A program made the position numbers and the translations under genes. A model generated the notes under the pieces. It was given only the letters and a program-made list of their open reading frames with translations. It was not told the DNA's origin and did not search any database. Below, piece by piece: positions 1 through 5,710 of a stretch of 7,929 nt of DNA (its first letter is position 1; each line of letters begins with the position of its first letter). The stretch comes from Selenomonadaceae bacterium. GTDB taxonomy: Bacteria > Bacillota > Negativicutes > Selenomonadales > Selenomonadaceae. The stretch is from assembly GCA_016280345.1 (NCBI GenBank), contig JAEEGN010000165.1, positions 1 through 7,929 of the forward strand. The letters run 5' to 3'.

Positions 1-2
1 AC

Positions 3-30
3 TATTATATAATCTGTTATTTATATAATA
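3..30. repeat. AT-rich inverted repeat at the left edge
   Basis: TATTATATAA (3-12) and TTATATAATA (21-30) are perfect 10-base inverted arms around an 8-base spacer, in a strongly AT-rich patch next to GC-rich DNA. On the minus strand the patch contains TATAAT-like hexamers (for example over 4-9), but no convincing -35 lies 16-18 bases upstream. It could be part of the promoter or operator of a gene beyond the left edge, or the end of the intergenic region after the FtsZ-like gene. Confidence 0.6.
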
Positions 31-77
31 TTGAAATGCCGCCGTTCCATTTCATTCGTCCGCATTGCAGCGGGCGT

Positions 78-107
78 GCGGCAGGAGGGCGATTTTCCTC
101 CTGCCGC
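78..107. repeat. GC-rich hairpin downstream of the FtsZ-like gene
   Basis: GCGGCAGGAGG (78-88) and CCTCCTGCCGC (97-107) form a perfect 11-base stem with an 8-base loop. It lies 54 bases after the stop of the FtsZ-like gene. Neither strand has a T-run after the stem, so it is not a classical intrinsic terminator. It may still block 3' decay or end transcription with a factor. A T-run at 129-133 (minus strand) between the stop and this hairpin is preceded only by an imperfect stem. Confidence 0.5.
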
Positions 108-161
108 CGAAAGACACCTCCGCTTTGGAAAAACGGCCGTTCTTTCATGAACCGCGCGGCT

Positions 162-1130
162 TTATTCCCCGAAACCGGTCACCACCAGCATCGCTTTGAC
201 GTGCCCCGCCATAGACGGATCGCAGCCACTGCCGAAAATGAGGTTCAGATCGGTGCCCGCCGCCTGCTTCACATATTCGGACGCCTCCTCCACCCCCGTC
301 AGCGTCAGCGATTCGTCGCCGACGATGTTCAGGATGGCGCTGTGGGCGCCGGCCAGCGTCCGGTCCAGCAGGGGGCTTTCCACGGCGCGGCGCACAGCGT
401 CTGCCGCCGAGCCGTTGTCGCTCTCGCCGATGCCCAGCACCGCGTCGCTGCGCTCGCTTTCCCGGAGAATCGTGGTGAGATCGGCAAAGTCAACATTGAC
501 AACACCGGTCATGAGAATCAGGTCGGAAATCAACCGTATTCCCTGTCGCAGCACTTCGTCGGCCAGCCGGAACGCCTCCGCCAGACTGAGTTTCTTGTCC
601 CCCAGCCGCAGCAGATTGTCGTTGCGGATCACGACGAGGGCATCGACCTCCCCCCGCATCTTTTCCAGGGCAGCCTCGGCCGTTCTGGTTTTGCGCCGGC
701 CCTCGAAGCCGAAGGGCATCGTGACCACGGCGATGGTGAGCGCCCCCGTGGCCTTCGCCAGACGGGCGACGACCGGCGCCGCCCCTGTGCCGGCGCCACC
801 GCCGAGACAGGCCGCGATGAACAGGAGCTCCGTGTTCTGACAGACTTCCCGTATTTCATCGGCAGCCGCCTCCGCCGCCCGTTCCCCGACTTCCACTTTC
901 CCGCCGGTTCCGTTGCCGTGCGTCAGGCTCTCGCCAATCTGTAAGGCGCGAACCCCATCTTGTTCCATTTCCGCCATGAGCTTTTTCGAGGTGGTATCAA
1001 TCGCAATCAGCTCGATTGCGGCCGCCCGCTCCTCCGCCAGCCGGCGGAGCACACTGCCGCCCCCGCCGCCGACACCTATTACCTTCATGGGAATATCAAG
1101 ACTCTCCCCGGTCAGATCGGGTTCAATCAT
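162..1130 (-). CDS. FtsZ-like GTPase, stand-alone and lacking the C-terminal tail
   Basis: A 322-residue tubulin/FtsZ-fold GTPase. Seen: the N-terminal nucleotide loop VIGVGGGGGS (17-26), a T3-like loop GNGTGGKVEVG (72-82), the signature loop GGGAGTGAAP (110-119), PFGFEGRRK (139-147), a conserved RNDN (169-172), and the T7 synergy loop NVDFAD (212-217) with both catalytic aspartates, D214 and D217. The order and spacing match true FtsZ. The protein stops at VVTGFGE, where the folded FtsZ core ends, so it has no disordered linker and no C-terminal peptide for FtsA, SepF, ZipA or EzrA. Two signature positions differ: the usual GGGTGTG is GGGAGTG (A113), and the Asn normally following the glycine run is Ser (S26). 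The start is set by AAGGAGG (1139-1145), 8 bases upstream; M15 is an internal alternative. There is no ftsA or other division gene beside it, so it is probably a paralogue rather than the main ftsZ. GTPase activity and polymerisation are inferred from the family. Confidence 0.9.
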   Translation of the reverse strand: MIEPDLTGESLDIPMKVIGVGGGGGSVLRRLAEERAAAIELIAIDTTSKKLMAEMEQDGVRALQIGESLTHGNGTGGKVEVGERAAEAAADEIREVCQNTELLFIAACLGGGAGTGAAPVVARLAKATGALTIAVVTMPFGFEGRRKTRTAEAALEKMRGEVDALVVIRNDNLLRLGDKKLSLAEAFRLADEVLRQGIRLISDLILMTGVVNVDFADLTTILRESERSDAVLGIGESDNGSAADAVRRAVESPLLDRTLAGAHSAILNIVGDESLTLTGVEEASEYVKQAAGTDLNLIFGSGCDPSMAGHVKAMLVVTGFGE

Positions 1131-1173
1131 TTTTCGTTCCTCCTTCCGGCAGACGATGCTTCCTCATGCCGTA

Positions 1174-1182
1174 AGCATAGCA
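1174..1182 (-). promoter_or_regulatory. Possible extended -10 promoter for the FtsZ-like gene
   Basis: On the minus strand TGC is followed by TATGCT (1182 down to 1174), an extended -10 arrangement about 45 bases before the start codon. It matches the -10 consensus at four of six positions, and I find no good -35. It is the best candidate in the space between the upstream terminator and this gene. Confidence 0.3.
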
Positions 1183-1223
1183 CAGCGGGCAGGAAAGATT
1201 TTGCACGTCAGAGAGCTTCACAG

Positions 1224-1268
1224 AAAAAAAGTACGCCGCAGAGCATACGGAGATACTCTGCGGCGTGC
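1224..1268 (-). terminator. Intrinsic terminator of the DUF4143 gene
   Basis: ACGCCGCAGAG (1233-1243) and CTCTGCGGCGT (1256-1266) form a perfect 11-base stem, extended by a G-T and a G-C pair, with a 12-base loop. Read on the minus strand, two bases then a run of seven T (1230-1224) follow. The stem begins 11 bases after the stop codon of the DUF4143 gene. It is the cleanest terminator in the window and separates this gene from the FtsZ-like gene. Confidence 0.88.
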
Positions 1269-1279
1269 CCATAAAATTT

Positions 1280-2524
1280 TCAAAGGTCCAGACTGTTTTC
1301 CTTCAGCAGGAACTCCCGGATACCCATGGTGGTGATGCCATGCTCATCCCGGCGCAGTTTGAGATTGCGTCCCGTCACGATGATCTTCCGGAAGGAATCC
1401 TGCACCGCCAGCAGGGGACGTTCTTCCTGCGCCCGCTTCGCCTCGTCATCCAGGGAAAAAGCGGATTGAATGTAATACCTGGCACTCCCCAACCGGGCAA
1501 TGAAGTCGATTTCCAGCCTTGCCTTTTCCCCTCCGGCCGTTCCCCGCTTCTCAATCACGCCGATATCAACCTCATATCCGCGACTGCGCAATTCGTTGAA
1601 GATGATGTTTTCCATCAGATGCGTCTCTTCCGTCTGACGATAGCCCAGGACGGCGTTCCGAAGGCCGATGTCAGTGAAATAGTGTTTCGCCGGCGTTCCG
1701 ATGTACCGCTTCCCCTTTATGTCATAGCGAATCGCCGTTTCAATCAGGAACGCGTCCTTCAGGGCTTCGATGTAATCCCGGATCGTCTTGTCCGTGATGG
1801 CGCTTTTCTTTATGGACCGGAATGTGCGCTGCAGCTTTGACGGATTCGTCAGTGAACCGACGGCGGAGGCGAGAACCCGCACAAGTTCGGCGAAGTCATC
1901 CTGATGGCGGATTTTGTTCCGCTCGATCAAATCGCGCAGATAGGTTTCCCGGAAAAGCCGTGAGAGGTACGCGGCTTTTTGCCGGTCATCGCCCATCAGC
2001 GCCACTGCGGGCATTCCGCCGTAAATGAGGTATTCTTCCCATGCCTCTTCCGGCGTGCCGCCAAAAGCCGGACAAAACTCCCGGAAGGAAAGCGGCCGGA
2101 CGCGCACCTCATCCCCGCGCCCCCGGAATTCCGTCAGGACGTCCGAGGACAGCAGATGGGAATTGCTGCCGGTCACATATACGTCCAGGTTCCCGATATG
2201 GAGCAACCCGTTCACAGTATCGACGAACCCCTCGACGAACTGGATCTCATCGAGGAATACATAATACCAGTCCTCGTCCTTGATATGGCTCTTGACATAC
2301 TCATACAAAAGATGCCGGTCACGGAGGCGGTCATTGGCAATGTCATCCAGAGCAACGCCAATGATGTGAGACGCGTCGATGCCGCGCGCGATCAAATCCC
2401 GGTAAAACAAGCGGAACAAAAGATGGGATTTCCCCGCGCGGCGCGGTCCCGTGATGACCTTCGCCATGCCGTTTTTCTCCCGCAGCCGCAGTTCGGACAG
2501 GTATGTTTCGCGGTCTATATCCAT
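1280..2524 (-). CDS. AAA_14 / DUF4143 family ATPase
   Basis: A 414-residue P-loop ATPase with the two-part layout of the AAA_14-DUF4143 family. Seen: Walker A GPRRAGKS (26-33), Walker B YVFLDEIQ (88-95), a sensor-1-like VTGSNSHLLS (117-126), then FRGRGDEVRVRPLSFREF (133-150), typical of the family. The C-terminal half (about 190-410) fits DUF4143, ending in a PD-(D/E)XK-like segment with E305, LEIDF (337-341) and YIQSAFSL (351-358), where Gln stands in place of the usual ExK. Members are common in anaerobic bacteria and archaea; their role is largely unknown, with toxin-antitoxin or DNA-handling roles proposed. I chose the ATG at 2524 because AGAGGG lies 9 bases upstream; a GTG at 2533 in the same frame would overlap that site. 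It is a single-gene unit with its own promoter upstream and a strong terminator immediately after the stop. By eye its base composition is slightly less GC-rich than its neighbours, which could mean separate acquisition. Confidence 0.9.
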   Translation of the reverse strand: MDIDRETYLSELRLREKNGMAKVITGPRRAGKSHLLFRLFYRDLIARGIDASHIIGVALDDIANDRLRDRHLLYEYVKSHIKDEDWYYVFLDEIQFVEGFVDTVNGLLHIGNLDVYVTGSNSHLLSSDVLTEFRGRGDEVRVRPLSFREFCPAFGGTPEEAWEEYLIYGGMPAVALMGDDRQKAAYLSRLFRETYLRDLIERNKIRHQDDFAELVRVLASAVGSLTNPSKLQRTFRSIKKSAITDKTIRDYIEALKDAFLIETAIRYDIKGKRYIGTPAKHYFTDIGLRNAVLGYRQTEETHLMENIIFNELRSRGYEVDIGVIEKRGTAGGEKARLEIDFIARLGSARYYIQSAFSLDDEAKRAQEERPLLAVQDSFRKIIVTGRNLKLRRDEHGITTMGIREFLLKENSLDL

Positions 2525-2535
2525 CAACGCCACCC

Positions 2536-2579
2536 TCTATTACGAAAAATCAGCAGAATTGCAGAAAATCCGTAATAGA
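2536..2579. repeat. Inverted repeat between the -10 and the RBS of the DUF4143 gene
   Basis: TCTATTACG (2536-2544) and CGTAATAGA (2571-2579) are perfect 9-base inverted arms 26 bases apart. The right arm touches the last base of the -10 hexamer, and the left arm overlaps the AGAGGG ribosome binding site. It may be an operator, or an mRNA hairpin that hides the ribosome binding site. Confidence 0.55.
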
Positions 2580-2607
2580 TTATACCGTCTTTCCCGGCAT
2601 TTTTCAA
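2579..2607 (-). promoter_or_regulatory. Sigma-70 promoter of the DUF4143 gene
   Basis: On the minus strand TTGAAA (2607-2602) is followed after exactly 17 bases by a perfect TATAAT (2584-2579). Eleven of twelve bases match the consensus. The predicted transcript would start near 2572, giving a leader of about 48 bases to the ATG at 2524. This is the best promoter in the window. Confidence 0.8.
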
Positions 2608-2613
2608 TCCTAT

Positions 2614-2647
2614 TCCGAAAAAGTGTATTTGTGTATCGTTTTTCGGA
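2614..2647. repeat. Inverted repeat upstream of the DUF4143 promoter
   Basis: TCCGAAAAA (2614-2622) and TTTTTCGGA (2639-2647) are perfect 9-base arms around a 16-base spacer that itself contains GTGTAT twice (2623-2628, 2631-2636). It starts seven bases upstream of the -35 hexamer, where an activator or repressor could bind. Confidence 0.5.
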
Positions 2648-2815
2648 GCAGGATGTCCCGGGCGCACTTCTTCCCCTTTCCCAATGGCATATTACCGGAT
2701 ATCCCTTCCTAAGTTCGACGAATCTGTTTTTTATTCCAAATTCGCCGGAACGCAAGCCGGCCCACGTTTCCCGCGCGTCAGAACGAGACGATGGGCACAG
2801 GTTCGGCTTTGAAAA

Positions 2816-2841
2816 TCCCCGGGCCGGATTGAGCGGCCCGG
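2816..2841 (-). terminator. Weak intrinsic terminator of the nuclease-WYL-HD unit
   Basis: CCGGGCCG (2819-2826) and CGGCCCGG (2834-2841) form a perfect 8-base GC stem with a 7-base loop. On the minus strand it starts two bases after the HD stop codon and is followed by GGATTTTC, a run of only four T. The position fits a terminator; the T-run is weak. Confidence 0.5.
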
Positions 2842-2843
2842 AC

Positions 2844-3425
2844 TCAAGCCCTCCCCGTCTCCACGACAAACCCGCTCCAACTGTCGGCGTACTGCAGCAG
2901 CAGCGTCAGCCGTTCCTCGTGCGTTGCCACGCTCCGGTTGTCCTCCACATACTGCCCGTCGTGATAGACGATGGCCTGTACTTCTTCCTCGGTCAGGGGG
3001 AATCTGCCGGCAACGAGGTAGAGGCTGCGCACCGGGACGCTCAGATAGAGCAAGTCCTGATTGAACCGGTAGGGCTTGCTGGCGGGGAAGCCGTATGCCT
3101 TCTGCTTTGGCGTCGGCTCGTTTTTCAGGTATTGCGGCTTCCCCGGCATCCCCGCTTTGCCGAGATCGTGCAGCAGGCCGACGATGACGCAGCTTTCGTC
3201 GCTGATGTCCGGCGCCAGCTTGTCCTTGATCTTCAGCAGGGTTTCCGCCACGTTGACGCTGTGCTCCAAAAGGCCGCTCTCCCGGCAGAGGTGAAATCGT
3301 GTCGAGGCCGGGGCCGTCAGATAAGAAGTTTCGTTTTCGATGAAGGCCATGAGCGCCGCGAACTCCGCCCGGCGCTCCGTGACCTTTTCTTTCAGTGCCT
3401 CATAGCGTTCTTTCAGTCCGGTCAT
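2844..3425 (-). CDS. HD-domain phosphohydrolase-like protein
   Basis: A 193-residue single-domain protein with the metal ligands of the HD superfamily: H55 in LLEHSVNVA, H86-D87 in LLHDLGKAG, H155-D156 in IVYHDGQ and D181 in YADSWS. The stretch GLLEHSVNVAE is close to the HD domain found in YhaM-type 3'-5' exoribonucleases, but the OB-fold domain of that family is missing, so this is a stand-alone HD enzyme. HD proteins are metal-dependent phosphohydrolases acting on nucleotides, cyclic nucleotides or nucleic acids; the substrate cannot be read from this sequence. An N-terminal charged helix (about 1-30) precedes the core. The ATG overlaps the TGA of the WYL gene as ATGA, and GAGG lies only 4 bases upstream, so translation is probably coupled to the upstream gene. 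It is the last gene of the three-gene unit, and a GC hairpin begins two bases after its stop. Confidence 0.88.
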   Translation of the reverse strand: MTGLKERYEALKEKVTERRAEFAALMAFIENETSYLTAPASTRFHLCRESGLLEHSVNVAETLLKIKDKLAPDISDESCVIVGLLHDLGKAGMPGKPQYLKNEPTPKQKAYGFPASKPYRFNQDLLYLSVPVRSLYLVAGRFPLTEEEVQAIVYHDGQYVEDNRSVATHEERLTLLLQYADSWSGFVVETGRA

Positions 3426-4498
3426 TGTTCCTCACTTTCCCGGGGCTCGTCCCCGCAATACATGGCGTACATCCCGCGCACGCTTTCCGCCAGCGTCTGG
3501 CGCAGGCTTTCCGGCGCCAGGATTTCCACGTGGTCGCCGTACTGGAGCGCCCAGTATTTGATGGCCGCCTCGCTGCAGCGGAGCCGGACCTCGATTTCGC
3601 CGTCCTCCCGGCGGAGAATATGGAAATCCTTGCCGAACCAGTCCACCAGCGTGTCCATCATTCCTTCCCCGGTCCGCAGGTGCACCGTCAGGCTCTTTCC
3701 GCTGAACATATAGATGTGCTGGGCGGCGTACTCGGCCAGCGTTGTCGTTCGCAGCTCCGGCACCTGGCGTTTCGGCAGGGCCGCCTCGTCCAGCAGCGCC
3801 ACCTCGGTCATGCGGTCAAGGCGGCAGTGGGCGAGGTGGTCATAGGGATCGTAGATCCCGACGGCATAGTAGCGCCCCTGGCTCACCATCATCCGGTAGG
3901 GGCTGAAGACGTACGCCTCTTTTTTCTTCGGGACGAAGCGGAAATCCGTGTCGTAGGTATTGTAGAGGAACCGGATTTTCTTTCCTTTGTCGATGGCCGT
4001 CTGAACGATGTCCACGTTTTTCAGTGTCTGCTCGTTGTCGGAGTAGAACAGATCCTTGCAGTGGTAAAGGAACTGCTGCCGGTTTTGCTGGAATCCGTGG
4101 GTGCCCCAGGATACCAGCCGGTCAATCAGGCCCGTCGCCTGCGCCCGTGAGATGTTCCGGGAAAAGAGCACGCCGTCGATCATCATCCGCAGTTCCGCGT
4201 CCGTGAATTGCGGCGGCGAATCGTAATAGCAGCCGACCTTTTCGATACAGATGGGATAGCCGTCGTCCCTGAGCCGGTGGATATAGTCGGACAGGGTACG
4301 GGGACTGCAGGCGGCGCCGTATTGTTTCCGAAGGATGGCAAGGATGTCCTTATGCTGCAGCTTTTTTATAGGGCTCGATTCATTGCGCAGGATTTCCAAA
4401 ACATAGAGAATCCTGAGCCCCTTCTTCCGGCCCCTGCCGGTTCTGTTTTCTGTCATGGTTTCGCCGCTGTCCGGCGTTCCCCCCCTTTCGCGGTACAT
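3422..4498 (-). CDS. WYL-domain transcriptional regulator with N-terminal HTH
   Basis: A 358-residue YafY/PafC-type regulator. Seen: a winged-helix DNA-binding region (about 27-90, with SPRTLSDYIHRLRDDGYPI), a linker helix region, a WYL domain (about 160-240) with KKIRFLYN (173-180), FSPYRMMVSQGRYYAVGIYD (198-217) and HCRLDRMTEV (224-233), and a C-terminal WCX-like extension ending WALQYGDHVEILAPESLR (316-333). WYL domains are thought to bind ligands such as single-stranded nucleic acid or nucleotides, and several family members regulate phage-defence or DNA-damage genes. The start is uncertain. I use the ATG at 4498, which overlaps the upstream TGA as TGATG and suggests coupled translation. 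A second in-frame ATG at 4456 gives 344 residues and begins just before the HTH, but shows no ribosome binding site. A longer ATG at 4531 is also open. Downstream it overlaps the HD gene by four bases. It probably regulates its own operon. Confidence 0.9.
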   Translation of the reverse strand: MYRERGGTPDSGETMTENRTGRGRKKGLRILYVLEILRNESSPIKKLQHKDILAILRKQYGAACSPRTLSDYIHRLRDDGYPICIEKVGCYYDSPPQFTDAELRMMIDGVLFSRNISRAQATGLIDRLVSWGTHGFQQNRQQFLYHCKDLFYSDNEQTLKNVDIVQTAIDKGKKIRFLYNTYDTDFRFVPKKKEAYVFSPYRMMVSQGRYYAVGIYDPYDHLAHCRLDRMTEVALLDEAALPKRQVPELRTTTLAEYAAQHIYMFSGKSLTVHLRTGEGMMDTLVDWFGKDFHILRREDGEIEVRLRCSEAAIKYWALQYGDHVEILAPESLRQTLAESVRGMYAMYCGDEPRESEEQ

Positions 4499-5466
4499 CA
4501 AGGGCACTCTTTTCCCGATGGAATAAACCATTCTTCTTCGCCGGGGAGAAGCTGGCGCAAAATCTCTTTCGTTTTCTCCCATTGCCCCCGGCGCCCGGCA
4601 GCCGTCCACGGGGCCTTGTCCATTATCCGTTCCGCCACCCGGGTATCTTCCTGCCGCAGATACTCCTTCAGGACGATGGGCGGTTTCAAATAGTTTTTCT
4701 CCCATCGTTCCATTTCTTTCCAATCAAAATCGATTTTATTCTTTTTGAAATAACGGTCCAATTCGCGGTGCGCTTTTTCCCGTTCGTCGTCGTTTATCGG
4801 CTGCAGGCTCAGGTAGATGATGTTCATCTGTTCTTTTCGTTTTTCTTCCGACGGAGCCGGCGGGAATGCTTTTTTCAGCGCTTCCGTGACAGCCAGTACG
4901 GCCGCTTTCTGATCGTTTTTCGCCCGGTCGTTGTCCCGGCTGTACGCGCCGCTCACCTGGCCGTACCGGAAAGCCTCGACCGGCTTGCCGAACCCCAGGT
5001 TCTCATTCATTCGCCGGAGCGTATGCAGGTATTTTTTGGTGTGCAGTCCGCTGGCCGTTTTTCTGTTTTGGCACTTTGCCCGAATGATGTCTTCAAAGAA
5101 CTGCAGAAAGGCGGTTATCCCTTTATCGCACGCCTGCAGCATATTCAGCAATTGAAACGCGGCAAAGCTGGAATTGGTGGTTTTCAGCTCCACGAGATAG
5201 AGATGGTGATTCCCGGTATTTCCCAGCACATAATCAATGCTGGCGTGGCGGTATTCCTTTTCTTTGCCCCGGAATGGCTTTAACGGAAACTCCTTGGCGA
5301 TGAGCCGGATGTTCCTGACATCTTCATCCAGCCCGCAAGCGACGATTTCCTCGATGAACTCCGAGAGGAGCATATCGACGATGACTTCGGCCTTGATCTC
5401 CTGCGTCCGGTAATCGCTTTCCGTCCATGCCTTTACCATCTCGAAAAACGCTTCGTGTTCCCCCAT
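4498..5466 (-). CDS. PD-(D/E)XK nuclease-like protein, first gene of the unit
   Basis: A 322-residue protein I cannot assign to a named family. What can be seen is a PD-(D/E)XK-type core: SIDYVLGN (76-83, D78), then a short turn and strand LYLVELKTT (89-97) with E93-x-K95, preceded by helices with acidic residues (E27, E36, E39, E40). The spacing from D78 to E93-x-K95 fits the nuclease fold, and SIDYVL..VELKT resembles endonuclease-like proteins of restriction and repair systems. The C-terminal two thirds are helical and charged, with a basic segment near 130-155, possibly for nucleic acid binding; no second known domain is visible. The start at 5466 is supported by AGGAGG 7 bases upstream; the frame is open to 5655, but that extension is arginine-rich and not protein-like. 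The stop overlaps the start of the WYL gene. Nuclease activity is inferred from the motif only; an inactive or non-nuclease role remains possible. Confidence 0.78.
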   Translation of the reverse strand: MGEHEAFFEMVKAWTESDYRTQEIKAEVIVDMLLSEFIEEIVACGLDEDVRNIRLIAKEFPLKPFRGKEKEYRHASIDYVLGNTGNHHLYLVELKTTNSSFAAFQLLNMLQACDKGITAFLQFFEDIIRAKCQNRKTASGLHTKKYLHTLRRMNENLGFGKPVEAFRYGQVSGAYSRDNDRAKNDQKAAVLAVTEALKKAFPPAPSEEKRKEQMNIIYLSLQPINDDEREKAHRELDRYFKKNKIDFDWKEMERWEKNYLKPPIVLKEYLRQEDTRVAERIMDKAPWTAAGRRGQWEKTKEILRQLLPGEEEWFIPSGKECP

Positions 5467-5474
5467 GATGCTGC
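5467..5474 (-). promoter_or_regulatory. Stretch before the nuclease-like gene that fixes its start
   Basis: On the minus strand AGGAGG (5479-5474) is followed by seven bases and then the ATG at 5466. It is a textbook ribosome binding site and rules out the longer open frame up to 5655 as the true start. I find no convincing promoter in the 244-base gap upstream. Confidence 0.75.
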
Positions 5475-5527
5475 CTCCTCGCCTGTTGTCGTTTCTTCGC
5501 TCCGCGGTACGTCGATCCTGGCCTGAA

Positions 5528-5547
5528 AGCCGGCGGCGCCGCCGGCT
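5528..5547. repeat. Perfect 20-base GC palindrome with a T-run on the plus strand
   Basis: AGCCGGCGGCGCCGCCGGCT (5528-5547) is its own reverse complement. On the plus strand it is followed by TCTTTTTCTT, on the minus strand only by TTTC. It lies between the AAA+ gene and the nuclease-like gene, both on the minus strand, so as a terminator it points the wrong way for every gene here. It may end an antisense transcript, act as a weak two-way terminator, or fold in the leader of the nuclease-WYL-HD mRNA. Confidence 0.6.
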
Positions 5548-5683
5548 CTTTTTCTTATCCGTCAAAGCGGGGTGCCCGGTGGGGTGGTGTCCTCGTCTCC
5601 CGCCGCCGGTTCCGCAATGATCGCCAATGGTTTTATTTCGCTCCTCTCCCGGCAAAATCCTCTGTTTCGGACATTTTTATCCC

Positions 5684-5710
5684 GGGCGCGGCGCCGGTGG
5701 GCGCCGGCCC
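5684..5710. repeat. GC hairpin immediately after the AAA+ gene
   Basis: GGGCGCGGCGCC (5684-5695) and GGCGCCGGCCC (5700-5710) pair over 11 positions with one bulged base and a 4-base loop. The structure touches the stop codon of the AAA+ gene. On the minus strand it is followed by GGGATAAAAATG, not by T, so it is a 3' stabiliser or factor-dependent end rather than a classical terminator. Confidence 0.5.

Larger units (their letters stand above)
2525..2843. other. Gene-free stretch between the HD gene and the DUF4143 gene
   Basis: 319 bases without a believable gene. It holds, in minus-strand order, a weak terminator of the HD gene (2816-2841), about 170 bases in which I see nothing (2648-2815), an inverted repeat (2614-2647), a promoter (2579-2607), a second inverted repeat (2536-2579) and a ribosome binding site. 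A 109-codon open frame on the minus strand (2540-2869) has no domain, is rich in Arg, Ser and Cys, and overlaps the end of the HD gene, so I do not call it. Confidence 0.7.

Noticed and set aside
127..160. Possible intrinsic terminator just after the FtsZ-like stop (T-run at 129-133, minus strand)
   Set aside because: The T-run is present but the preceding stem pairs only over four bases plus broken extensions, so I could not support a terminator call.
36..944. Long plus-strand open frame (302 codons) opposite the FtsZ-like gene
   Set aside because: It is the antisense of a clear FtsZ-fold gene; its translation is rich in Arg, His and Gln without any domain, as expected for the complement of a GC-rich gene.
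2540..2869. Minus-strand open frame of 109 codons between the HD and DUF4143 genes
   Set aside because: No domain, unlikely composition, overlap with the HD gene, and it covers the terminator, promoter and inverted repeats of that region.
2451..3713. Plus-strand open frame of 420 codons
   Set aside because: It runs antisense across the start of the DUF4143 gene, the gene-free stretch, the whole HD gene and the end of the WYL gene; no recognisable motif.
5467..5655. N-terminal extension of the nuclease-like protein (63 residues)
   Set aside because: The extension is arginine- and glycine-rich without structure, crosses a 20-base palindrome, and the start at 5466 has an AGGAGG site at ideal distance.
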